From: Phascolarctobacterium_B sp045598345
GTDB taxonomy: Bacteria > Bacillota > Negativicutes > Acidaminococcales > Acidaminococcaceae
DNA length: 64,000 nucleotides
Reading direction: 5' to 3'
Assembly (NCBI GenBank): GCA_045598345.1
Contig: JAZLLX010000131.1
Coordinates: forward strand, 1 to 64,000
The notes below the pieces were generated by a model. It did no database searches, was not told where the DNA came from, and was given only the letters and a program-made list of their open reading frames with translations. Shown here one piece after another: positions 7,140-14,555 of this stretch (position 1 is the stretch's first letter; each line of letters opens with the position of its first letter). The position numbers and the translations under genes are program-made.

Positions 7140-7262
7140 CGTTATTTGCCGAAAAAAATGAAAGAGCAAATGAACAAATAGCAAAGACCAAATTAGGTAG
7201 GAAATCCTTTGATTATAATCGGTAATTTCACGAAGTGAAATTGTCCATAATTGGTCTTTGCT
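7140..7262. repeat. Inverted 7-bp-period tract with hairpin
   Basis: AAAGAGCAAATGAACAAATA-type heptads (about 7158-7195) are answered by an inverted TTGGTCTTTGCTCTTTGG at 7251-7268. The centre holds GATTATAATCGG and the hairpin AATTTCAC-GAA-GTGAAATT (7223-7241). That hairpin is a compensated variant of AATTTTCGC-AAA-GCGAAAATT seen at 52.1 and 60.04 kb. Confidence 0.75.
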
Positions 7263-7287
7263 CTTTGGAGATTTGATAATTTACAAA

Positions 7288-7992
7288 ATGGAAGTACCAA
7301 AACATATAGCAATTATCATGGACGGGAACGGACGCTGGGCGAAGGAACATGGGAAAATTCGCACGGCGGGACATCAGGCGGGCGCTGAGGTTTTGAAAGA
7401 TATTGTGAAGGCCGCAGACAACCTTGGCGTGAAAATTTTAACCGTCTATGCTTTTTCAACTGAAAATTGGAAAAGACCTAAAATGGAAGTTGATTTCATT
7501 ATGCAACTTTTAGGGTCGTATCTGAAAAAAGAGATTCCTGAGTTTAACGCCAACAATGTGCAGGTGCGGTTTGTGGGCAGCCGTGAGGGTTTGCCCAAAT
7601 CCGTGCTTGAGGAACTGGATTCGGTTTTGCAGTCAACGGCAAAGAATACGGGAATAATTTTGAATTTGGCAATTAACTATGGAGGCCGTGAGGAAATTGT
7701 GTCTGCTGCCAAGAAAATTGTGGGAGCAGTGCAGAAGGGCGGCCTTAAGGTTGAAGATATAGACGAGAAATGTTTTGAAAACTTTCTCTACACAGGTGAT
7801 TTGCCCGCACCGGATTTGCTGATTCGGACGGGCGGGGATTTTCGTATTTCCAATTTCCTGTTATGGCAGTTGGCTTATACGGAAATTTGGACAACGGAAA
7901 CTTATTGGCCGGATTTTACGCCGGATATTTTGCGGACAGCGGTGGCGGAGTTCGGAAAACGGGAAAGGCGTTTTGGGGGATTAGGAAACTGA
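7288..7992 (+). CDS. uppS: Undecaprenyl diphosphate synthase
   Basis: 234 residues from ATG 7288; a TTG-initiated frame from 7258 would start inside repeat DNA. Cis-prenyltransferase that builds the C55 lipid carrier for peptidoglycan and other glycans. Motifs: HIAIIMDGNGRWA near the N-terminus, VKILTVYAFSTENWKRP, LAINYGGREEI, and LLIRTGGDFRISNFLLWQ near residue 185. The DGNGRWA Asp is the catalytic residue. The ribosome site is weak (GGAG 17 nt away). Followed one base later by cdsA. Confidence 0.95.
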   Translation: MEVPKHIAIIMDGNGRWAKEHGKIRTAGHQAGAEVLKDIVKAADNLGVKILTVYAFSTENWKRPKMEVDFIMQLLGSYLKKEIPEFNANNVQVRFVGSREGLPKSVLEELDSVLQSTAKNTGIILNLAINYGGREEIVSAAKKIVGAVQKGGLKVEDIDEKCFENFLYTGDLPAPDLLIRTGGDFRISNFLLWQLAYTEIWTTETYWPDFTPDILRTAVAEFGKRERRFGGLGN

Positions 7993-7993
7993 A

Positions 7994-8860
7994 ATGTTGA
8001 CAAGAATTATTACAGCAATTATCGGCATTGTGCTGGCGGTTGGCATAATCACATACGGCGGCTGGCTATTCGGCTTGGCCGTGCTGGTGTTGGGGATGCT
8101 GGCGTGGCACGAGTTTTTTCAAATGGCGAAGAATAAGGGTTTTCATATTTATCCTTTGACCGGCGGTGGCGGTGTGGCATTATTGTTGGCTTTGGCAGGA
8201 TATGCCTACACGGAGGGTGTTGATCAATTCTTTCAATATCCGTGTATTTTGCTTTTGACAGTTGTTGTTTTTCTTTTGATCTGTTTTGAAGGTCTTTTGC
8301 GGCATTGCCACTGGCATGAAGAAAACTGGATGGCGGATGCAAGTTATACTGCTTTCAGTTTTTTCTATTGCGGGCTTCTGATGGCTCATGTAATTCTGGT
8401 GCGTGGGGTTACGGGCTGGAAATTTGATCTTTTTAATCACACCATGACTTACGGGGAAGCGTTTTTGTGGCTGATACTTTTGGGGACTTGGGCGAGCGAT
8501 ACTTTTGCTTATTTTGTTGGTATCACCTTTGGCAAACACAAGTTCTGCAAGGTGAGCCCTAAAAAATCCTGGGAAGGTGCCGTTGGCGGATTTATAGGGT
8601 CTATGGCAGTTGTTGTGGCTGTGGGGATGCACTTTATGATGATGAGTAGCAGTTTGGCCCATTGTCTTGGTTTTGGCATTGCTTTTTTTGCGCCTGTAGG
8701 TGATTTGATAGAAAGCGTGATCAAGCGTGGTTTTGAGGTTAAGGATAGCGGCAAACTTTTGCCGGGACACGGCGGAGTGTTGGACAGGTTTGACAGTTTG
8801 TTGTTCACCGCACCTCTTGCGTATTATATTTTGATTTTTTGGAAGAATTTTATAGGATGA
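7994..8860 (+). CDS. cdsA: Phosphatidate cytidylyltransferase
   Basis: 288 residues, polytopic membrane protein making CDP-diacylglycerol from phosphatidate and CTP. The CdsA signature is plain near the C-terminus: KKSWEGAVGGFIGS, then APVGDLIESVIKRGFEVKD and LPGHGGVLDRFDSL. Several membrane segments are seen from residue 5 on. Overlaps dxr by ATGA (8857-8860), so translation is coupled. Confidence 0.96.
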   Translation: MLTRIITAIIGIVLAVGIITYGGWLFGLAVLVLGMLAWHEFFQMAKNKGFHIYPLTGGGGVALLLALAGYAYTEGVDQFFQYPCILLLTVVVFLLICFEGLLRHCHWHEENWMADASYTAFSFFYCGLLMAHVILVRGVTGWKFDLFNHTMTYGEAFLWLILLGTWASDTFAYFVGITFGKHKFCKVSPKKSWEGAVGGFIGSMAVVVAVGMHFMMMSSSLAHCLGFGIAFFAPVGDLIESVIKRGFEVKDSGKLLPGHGGVLDRFDSLLFTAPLAYYILIFWKNFIG

Positions 8861-9990
8861 AGTATATCTCGCTTTTGGGCAGTACCGGGTCCATTGGTCG
8901 GCAGACCTTGGAAGTGGCGCTTGCCAATCCTGATAAACTGAAAATAGTTGCTGTTGCTGCCCATAAAAATGTGGCAGAGATGGAAAGACAGATAAAAGTT
9001 TTGCAGCCGGAAGTGGCAGTTTTGACAGATGTGACTGCGGCAAGGGAATTGCAAAAATCCTGTGGCGGCAAGACCAAAATTTTAGCAGGTCAGGATGGGC
9101 TGATGGAGGCGGCCACTTGGCAAAGTGCTGATGTGGTGCTGGGTGCTATGGTTGGCTACGCCGGTTTGCGGCCGGTTTTGGCGGCCATTGAATGTGGGAA
9201 AAACATTGCCCTTGCCAACAAGGAAACTTTGGTGGCGGCGGGGAAGATTGTGATGGAGGCAGTGCACCGCAAAAGAGTAAATTTAACTCCTGTGGACAGC
9301 GAACATAGCGCCATTTTCCAGTCACTCCGTGGCGGTGCTAAAAATGAGGTCAGGAACCTGATTCTTACAGCCAGCGGAGGGCCGTTCTTTGGCAAAAGCC
9401 AAAAAGAATTGGCAAATGTAACGGTTGACCAATGTTTGCACCATCCAAACTGGAATATGGGAGCAAAGGTCACTATTGATTCCAGCACTTTGGCGAATAA
9501 GGGCCTGGAAGTGATTGAAGCCCATTGGCTTTTTGATATGCCCTACGAAAAAATTAAAGTGCTTGTTCATCGTGAGAGTATTGTACATTCTTTGGTAGAG
9601 TTTTGTGACGGCAGCGTGATGGCACAATTGGGCAATCCTGATATGCGTTTGCCCATTCAGTATGCTTTGAGTTGGCCGGAAAGATTTGCCAATGCTTTTG
9701 GTTCTTTGGACTTGGTTAAAGCGGCAAAATTAAGTTTTGCAGAGCCGGATTTGGGAACATTCCCCGCTTTGCAACTGGCACGAGAATGTGGTATGGCAGG
9801 CGGCGTTTTGCCCACGGTGTTCAATGCGGCAAATGAAGTGGCGGTGGAAAAATTTTTGGCAGGCAAGATTAAATACTTAGATATTTACAAGACCACAGAA
9901 AAGGTGGTCAAGCAGTTTTCAGCACAGGAAAATTACAGTTTGGAAGATATTGAGATGGCGGATAAAGAAGCCAGGGATTTGGCGAGGTAA
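8857..9990 (+). CDS. dxr: 1-deoxy-D-xylulose 5-phosphate reductoisomerase
   Basis: 377 residues from ATG 8857, overlapping the cdsA stop. Second step of the MEP isoprenoid pathway (NADPH-dependent rearrangement to MEP). Motifs: LLGSTGSIGRQTL (NADPH binding), ALANKETLVAAG, PVDSEHSAIFQSL (metal-binding D and E), LTASGGPF, HPNWNMGAKVTIDSSTLANKGLE. Full length. With ispG (11.7 kb) and uppS it makes an isoprenoid group in this operon. Confidence 0.97.
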   Translation: MKYISLLGSTGSIGRQTLEVALANPDKLKIVAVAAHKNVAEMERQIKVLQPEVAVLTDVTAARELQKSCGGKTKILAGQDGLMEAATWQSADVVLGAMVGYAGLRPVLAAIECGKNIALANKETLVAAGKIVMEAVHRKRVNLTPVDSEHSAIFQSLRGGAKNEVRNLILTASGGPFFGKSQKELANVTVDQCLHHPNWNMGAKVTIDSSTLANKGLEVIEAHWLFDMPYEKIKVLVHRESIVHSLVEFCDGSVMAQLGNPDMRLPIQYALSWPERFANAFGSLDLVKAAKLSFAEPDLGTFPALQLARECGMAGGVLPTVFNAANEVAVEKFLAGKIKYLDIYKTTEKVVKQFSAQENYSLEDIEMADKEARDLAR

Positions 9991-9992
9991 GG

Positions 9993-10739
9993 ATGGATTT
10001 AAGAGGTATTGTTGTTGCGTTAATAACGATTGGTATTTTGGTCACGGTGCATGAACTGGGGCATTTTATGGTTGCCAAAATGATGGGCATGCGGGTGGAC
10101 GAGTTTGCCATTGGTTTTGGCCCCGTACTTTGGCAAAAGCAAAAAGGGGAAACCATTTATTCTTTGCGTGCCATTCCATTGGGCGGATTTAACCGGATTG
10201 CAGGAATGAATCCTGAAGACCCTTGTACACCGGACAGTTATAAGGCAAAACCCGTGTGGGCAAGAATGTTCACCATTGTGGCAGGGGCTTTGATGAATTT
10301 TGTTTTGGCGGCGGTGGTCTTTGCCATTATTTATTTCTTTTGGCGTAATACAGGATTTTTCACTGCAGTTTGGGGCGGAATTCTGCACATGGTGAAAGTT
10401 ACGGTGTGGATGTTACATGGTTTTTGGGCCATGATTTTTGGTAAGGAAGCAGTGGACTTGGCAGGACCATTGGGTGTTGTGATGGTGGCAGGGGATGTGG
10501 CCGCTCATGGGATGAGGGCTGTACTTAATTTTATTGCGTTCTTAAGTGTTAATTTGGGTATTATCAATTTGTTGCCATTGCCGGCCTTGGACGGAGGACA
10601 TTTTGTGCTTTTGCTTTTGGAGGCGCTCCGTGGCAAACCATTGCCGGATAAAGCAATGGAGTATATTCAATATTTGGGCATTGCTATAATTTTGAGCATT
10701 GTGCTTTTCAGCACTTATCAAGATATTTTGCGGTTTTAA
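9993..10739 (+). CDS. rseP: RseP-type site-2 protease lacking a PDZ domain
   Basis: 248 residues. Membrane zinc metalloprotease: HELGH near residue 22 and NLLPLPALDGGHF near residue 190 supply the metal ligands. The usual family length is about 340 or more because a PDZ domain sits between the second and third membrane segments. Here the chain goes from LAAVVFAIIYFFWRNTGFF almost straight to the next membrane segment, so the PDZ is absent. The reading frame is uninterrupted and the position after dxr is canonical, so this is a compact form and not a broken gene. Substrate unknown. Confidence 0.9.
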   Translation: MDLRGIVVALITIGILVTVHELGHFMVAKMMGMRVDEFAIGFGPVLWQKQKGETIYSLRAIPLGGFNRIAGMNPEDPCTPDSYKAKPVWARMFTIVAGALMNFVLAAVVFAIIYFFWRNTGFFTAVWGGILHMVKVTVWMLHGFWAMIFGKEAVDLAGPLGVVMVAGDVAAHGMRAVLNFIAFLSVNLGIINLLPLPALDGGHFVLLLLEALRGKPLPDKAMEYIQYLGIAIILSIVLFSTYQDILRF

Positions 10740-10765
10740 AAGTATTTGGTAGCGGGGGGATAATT

Positions 10766-11335
10766 ATGAATGTAACTGTGTTTTTGGGCTCAACTTTGGG
10801 GAATGACAAAATTTACGCAGAGGAAGTTGTTAAAATTGGCAAATGGATTGCCAGGAACGGGCATACTTTAGTTTTTGGCGGCAGCCGTGAGGGTCTGATG
10901 GAAAAATTGGCACTGACTGTTATGCAACATGGAGGCAGAACCATTGGCGTGCAGACCAAGTATTTGTTCAACAGATATGGTGCAGTGGAAAATTTATCCA
11001 CTTTGGAATTAGTGGACAAGATGTCGGAACGTATTACACGCATGATTGAACTGGGGGATATGTTTATTATTTTCCCGGGCGGTGTGGGAACTTTGGAAGA
11101 GGCCGCCCAAGTTTTGTCCAGAAATAAGTTGGGGATTATAGGACTTAAACATATTGCGTTCTATAATTTGAATGGTTTTTATGATGGGTTTAGAACATAC
11201 TTGGACGGTATGGACAAAATGGGATTTGGGGATGAAAAATCTAACAAAGTAACACATTTCATCAATACTGTCACAGAAATTGATAATATTGCACAGATTA
11301 TACTGCTGGACATAAACAATAAAAAACAATTTTAA
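10766..11335 (+). CDS. LOG-family (TIGR00730) nucleotide phosphoribohydrolase
   Basis: 189 residues with the LOG pattern: GGSREGLMEKLA near residue 38 and FPGGVGTLEEAA near residue 105, together the PGGxGTxxE signature. Family members hydrolyse nucleoside 5'-monophosphates such as cytokinin ribotides; the bacterial substrate is often unknown. Starts behind GGGGG at 10755. About 330 bp of repeat and palindromic DNA separates it from ispG. Confidence 0.88.
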   Translation: MNVTVFLGSTLGNDKIYAEEVVKIGKWIARNGHTLVFGGSREGLMEKLALTVMQHGGRTIGVQTKYLFNRYGAVENLSTLELVDKMSERITRMIELGDMFIIFPGGVGTLEEAAQVLSRNKLGIIGLKHIAFYNLNGFYDGFRTYLDGMDKMGFGDEKSNKVTHFINTVTEIDNIAQIILLDINNKKQF

Positions 11336-11441
11336 TAAAAACCTACCATATGACTAAAAAAAATGTCTTGTATAGGTAGAGGGGAAAAATTTAAGTTGGA
11401 TTTCGGGTGCCGCCGGAGGGCGGCATGCATTTTTTGTAAAG

Positions 11442-11485
11442 GTGAAAATTCCGTAATTTTCACGTGAAAATTACGTAATTTTCAC
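11442..11485. promoter_or_regulatory. Two tandem 22-bp palindromes upstream of ispG
   Basis: Palindromes at 11442-11463 (one mismatch) and 11464-11485 (perfect), each of half-site GTGAAAATTAC. They abut without a gap and end 25 bp before TATAAT at 11511. Two adjacent helical sites suggest a repressor operator; no regulator is identified. Confidence 0.55.
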
Positions 11486-11510
11486 TATTTTAATACCAAC
11501 GGTTTTGTGG

Positions 11511-11516
11511 TATAAT
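11511..11516 (+). promoter_or_regulatory. Putative -10 element of ispG
   Basis: TATAAT preceded by a weak -35 (TTTTAA near 11488). Transcription would begin about where the 18-bp repeat array begins, so the array would be the 5' leader of ispG. Confidence 0.5.
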
Positions 11517-11520
11517 ATTA

Positions 11521-11700
11521 AAAGAATGAAATAGGGTGAAAGAATGAAATAGGGTGAAAGAATGAAACAGGGTGAAAGAATGAAACAGGGTGAAAGAATG
11601 AAACAGGATGAAAGAATGAAACAGGATGAAAGAATGAAATAGGGTGAAAGAATGAAATAGAGTGAAAGAATGAAACAGGGTGAAAGAATGAAATTAGGTG
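11521..11700. repeat. 18-bp minisatellite, ten units, in the ispG leader
   Basis: Unit AAAGAATGAAACAGGGTG repeated ten times without gaps. Each unit has a GGTGA ribosome site and an in-frame ATG. Units 1, 2, 7 and 8 have TAG where units 3-6 and 9 have CAG; unit 10 is ATGAAATTAGGTG and runs into ispG. The unit length is a multiple of three, so all units share the ispG frame. Confidence 0.95.
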
Positions 11701-12761
11701 AAAAGGTGAAAAGAAGAAAAACAATTCAATTACATATCGGTTCCGTGGCGGTGGGTGGGGACGCACCCATTGCGGTACAGAGCATGACCAATACCCCGAC
11801 CCAGGATGCGGGGAAAACTTTAGCGCAAATCGGACACCTGGCGGCGGCCGGTTGCGACATTGTCCGTTGTGCCGTGCCGGATGAAGAGGCAGTAACGGGC
11901 TTGAAAAAGATTTGTGAAAAGTCGCCTTTGCCTGTAATTGCGGACATTCATTTTGATTACCGTCTGGCGTTGGGGGCTTTGGCTGCAGGTGTGGCAGGGT
12001 TACGCTTAAATCCAGGCAATATTACGGAGCAGGAAAAAGTTGCGGCGGTGGTGGAAAAGGCAAAAGAGAATAATATTCCTATCCGCATTGGGGTCAATGG
12101 CGGCTCCTTGCCGAAAGATTTGCTGGCAAAATACGGGCATCCCACACCGGAAGCATTGGTGGAGGCGGCCTGGCGACATATTCGTATTTTAGAAAAATTG
12201 AACTACCGTAATATAAAGGTTTCCCTGAAAGCCCATGATGTACCGTTGACATTGGCGGCTTACCGTCTGTTGGCGGAGCAATGTGATTACCCGTTGCATG
12301 TGGGAATTACGGAGGCAGGGACTGTACATAGCGGCATTATTAAAAGTGCAGTGGGCATAGGGGCGTTGCTGGCGGAAGGTATCGGGGATACCATCCGTGT
12401 TTCCCTGACCGGTGACCCGGTGGAGGAAGTGCGGGTCGCCAGGGAAATATTGAAAGCGTTGGGACTTAGGGAATATGGCCCTACTTTAATCAGTTGCCCC
12501 ACTTGCGGCAGGACCCAAATTAATTTGGAAAAACTGGCTTTGGCAGTGGAAGAATATTTGCAGAAGATTACCAAACCAATCAGCGTGGCGGTAATGGGCT
12601 GTGTGGTGAACGGGCCGGGTGAAGCAAGGGAAGCGGATGTGGGCATTGCCGGGGGAAAAGGTGAGGGACTGCTTTTCCGCAAGGGTGAGATTATAAAAAA
12701 AGTTCCTGAAGACAGGCTATTAGCAGAATTGTTTGCGGAAATAGACAAAATTCAGGTGTGA
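11670..12761 (+). CDS. ispG: 4-hydroxy-3-methylbut-2-enyl diphosphate synthase
   Basis: 363 residues from ATG 11670 (repeat unit 9). Unit 10 (ATG 11688) or GTG 11706 give N-termini closer to the family, which usually begins at the KRRKT-like segment. Sixth enzyme of the MEP pathway, a [4Fe-4S] enzyme: SCPTCGRTQINLE and VMGCVVNGPGEA carry the cluster Cys and Glu ligands near residues 275-325; PIAVQSMTNTPTQD is the usual N-terminal block. The first 6-12 residues come from the minisatellite and vary with unit number. Stands between the LOG-family gene and proS. Confidence 0.95.
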   Translation: MKQGERMKLGEKVKRRKTIQLHIGSVAVGGDAPIAVQSMTNTPTQDAGKTLAQIGHLAAAGCDIVRCAVPDEEAVTGLKKICEKSPLPVIADIHFDYRLALGALAAGVAGLRLNPGNITEQEKVAAVVEKAKENNIPIRIGVNGGSLPKDLLAKYGHPTPEALVEAAWRHIRILEKLNYRNIKVSLKAHDVPLTLAAYRLLAEQCDYPLHVGITEAGTVHSGIIKSAVGIGALLAEGIGDTIRVSLTGDPVEEVRVAREILKALGLREYGPTLISCPTCGRTQINLEKLALAVEEYLQKITKPISVAVMGCVVNGPGEAREADVGIAGGKGEGLLFRKGEIIKKVPEDRLLAELFAEIDKIQV

Positions 12762-12840
12762 GGTTTCAGGGGTCAGGTTTCAGGTTTCAGCAGTGGGAGA
12801 AAGTTCTTATGATTATATAGAAATGTTTTCAGAAAGGATT
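12755..12840. repeat. Short 7-bp-period tract before proS
   Basis: GGTTTCAGGGGTCAGGTTTC-type heptads followed by GAAAGTTCTTATGATTATA, a degenerate form of the recurrent core. It forms most of the ispG-proS gap. Confidence 0.7.
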
Positions 12841-12845
12841 AGGGT

Positions 12846-14555
12846 ATGAAGGTTACACAATTGTATGCACCTACATTGAGGGAGGTGCCGGCAGAGGCGG
12901 AAATTATCAGTCATCAAATGCTGATGCGTGCCGGTTTTATCCGCAAGGCAACCGGTGGTATGTACACTTATTTGCCGTTGGCCTGGCGGGTAATGAAGAA
13001 GATTGAGAATATCGTCCGTGAAGAAATGGATGCCAAAGGGGCACAGGAAATTTTGATGCCCATTACGCAACCGGCGGAACTGTGGCAGGAGTCGGGTCGT
13101 TGGGGTGCTTACGGTGCGGAAATGTGGCGGTTGAAAGACAGGCACGGCAGGGAATTCTGCCTGGGTCCTACTCATGAAGAAATGATTACGGCTCTGGTGC
13201 GTGATGAGGTGCGGTCTTACAGGCAGTTGCCTTTAATGCTTTACCAAATTCAAAACAAATATCGTGATGAACGCAGACCCCGTTTTGGCTTAATCCGCAG
13301 CCGTGAATTTGTTATGAAGGATTGTTATTCCTTTGACAGAGATGAAGAAGGTTTGGATAAATCTTATAATGCTATGTATGATGCTTATAGTCGTGTGTTC
13401 ACCCGTTGCGGTTTGAATTATCGTCCGGTTGAGGCCGACAGTGGCGCTATTGGCGGCAGCGGTTCCCATGAGTTTATGGCATTGGCTGAAACTGGCGAGG
13501 CGGAATTGGTTTATTGCAGCAAATGTGATTATGCGGCGGATGTGGAGAAGGCAGAGTTACACGAAATTGCGGAGACGGATGAGCCGCTGAAAAATGTGGA
13601 AGAAGTTGCCACCCCTGACTGCAAGACCATTCAAGCGGTTTGTGATTACTTGAAGTTACCCATAGAAAAATCTGTGAAGGCAGTGGCTTTCAGTTCTGAA
13701 AAGGGTCTAATCCTTTGCTTTGTCCGTGGGGACCATGAGGTTAATGAAATCAAAGTTGTGAACACGGTCGGCGTGCCGGAAGTTATGATGGGGGAGGACA
13801 GCGAGCTGGTAACAGCAGGTACAGTGGGCGGTTACATGGGGCCTGTGGGCTTGGACCCAAAGAAGGTTATTGTAATTGCGGACAGTACGGTTATGAAAAT
13901 GCACAATTTCTGTTGCGGCGCCAACAAGGCAGGTTATCATTTGCTGAATGTTAATCCGGGTCGTGATTTTACGCCGACTTATGTGGCAGACATCCGCCTG
14001 ATTCAGGCGGGGGACCCCTGCCCCCATTGCGGGGCGCCTGTGGCACATGCCCGTGGCACGGAAGTTGGTCAGGTGTTCAAACTTTTTACCAAATATTCTG
14101 CAGCCATGGGTGCAAAATATTTGGATGAGGAAGGTAAGGAACATCCTATTGTTATGGGTTGCTATGGTATTGGTGTGGGCCGTACTATGCAGGCGGTGGC
14201 TGAACAATACAATGACAAGGACGGTATGATGTGGCCCCGTGCGGTAGCGCCTTACGAAGTAATTGTATTGCCCATGAACACTAAGGATGAGCCAAGCACG
14301 AAGAAGGCCTTTGAAATTTATGAAGCATTGCAAAAAGCAGGGGTGGAGACCGTTATTGACGACAGAAACGAAAGGCCGGGTGTCAAGTTCAAGGATGCAG
14401 ATTTGATTGGCTATCCTTTGCGGGTGGTATGCGGGCCTAAGACATTGGAACAGGGCAAATTGGAAATTAAAATCCGTAAGACAGGGGAAATGCGGATGTT
14501 GGATTTGCAAGGAAACTATATTCAAGAGATTAAGGATATTTTGGAAACATTATGA
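12846..14555 (+). CDS. proS: Prolyl-tRNA synthetase, bacterial type
   Basis: 569 residues, the normal size of bacterial ProRS with its editing insertion. Class II aminoacyl-tRNA synthetase: motif 2 near YRDERRPRFGLIRSREFVMKD, motif 3 in VMGCYGIGVGRTMQA. The YbaK-like insertion (about residues 240-400: SVKAVAFSSEKG, FVRGDHEVNEIKV) edits mischarged Ala-tRNA(Pro). C-terminal anticodon-binding domain includes DDRNERPGVKFKDADLIGYP. GGATTAGGGT precedes the ATG. Overlaps polC by 4 bp. Confidence 0.97.
   Translation: MKVTQLYAPTLREVPAEAEIISHQMLMRAGFIRKATGGMYTYLPLAWRVMKKIENIVREEMDAKGAQEILMPITQPAELWQESGRWGAYGAEMWRLKDRHGREFCLGPTHEEMITALVRDEVRSYRQLPLMLYQIQNKYRDERRPRFGLIRSREFVMKDCYSFDRDEEGLDKSYNAMYDAYSRVFTRCGLNYRPVEADSGAIGGSGSHEFMALAETGEAELVYCSKCDYAADVEKAELHEIAETDEPLKNVEEVATPDCKTIQAVCDYLKLPIEKSVKAVAFSSEKGLILCFVRGDHEVNEIKVVNTVGVPEVMMGEDSELVTAGTVGGYMGPVGLDPKKVIVIADSTVMKMHNFCCGANKAGYHLLNVNPGRDFTPTYVADIRLIQAGDPCPHCGAPVAHARGTEVGQVFKLFTKYSAAMGAKYLDEEGKEHPIVMGCYGIGVGRTMQAVAEQYNDKDGMMWPRAVAPYEVIVLPMNTKDEPSTKKAFEIYEALQKAGVETVIDDRNERPGVKFKDADLIGYPLRVVCGPKTLEQGKLEIKIRKTGEMRMLDLQGNYIQEIKDILETL

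Noticed and set aside
11521..11700. CRISPR-like array
   Set aside because: Units are contiguous 18-mers without spacers, and no cas gene is near.
11518..11766. Minus-strand frame of 82 aa made of PVSFFHPISFFH repeats
   Set aside because: It is only the reverse reading of the 18-bp minisatellite; no ribosome site or start context.
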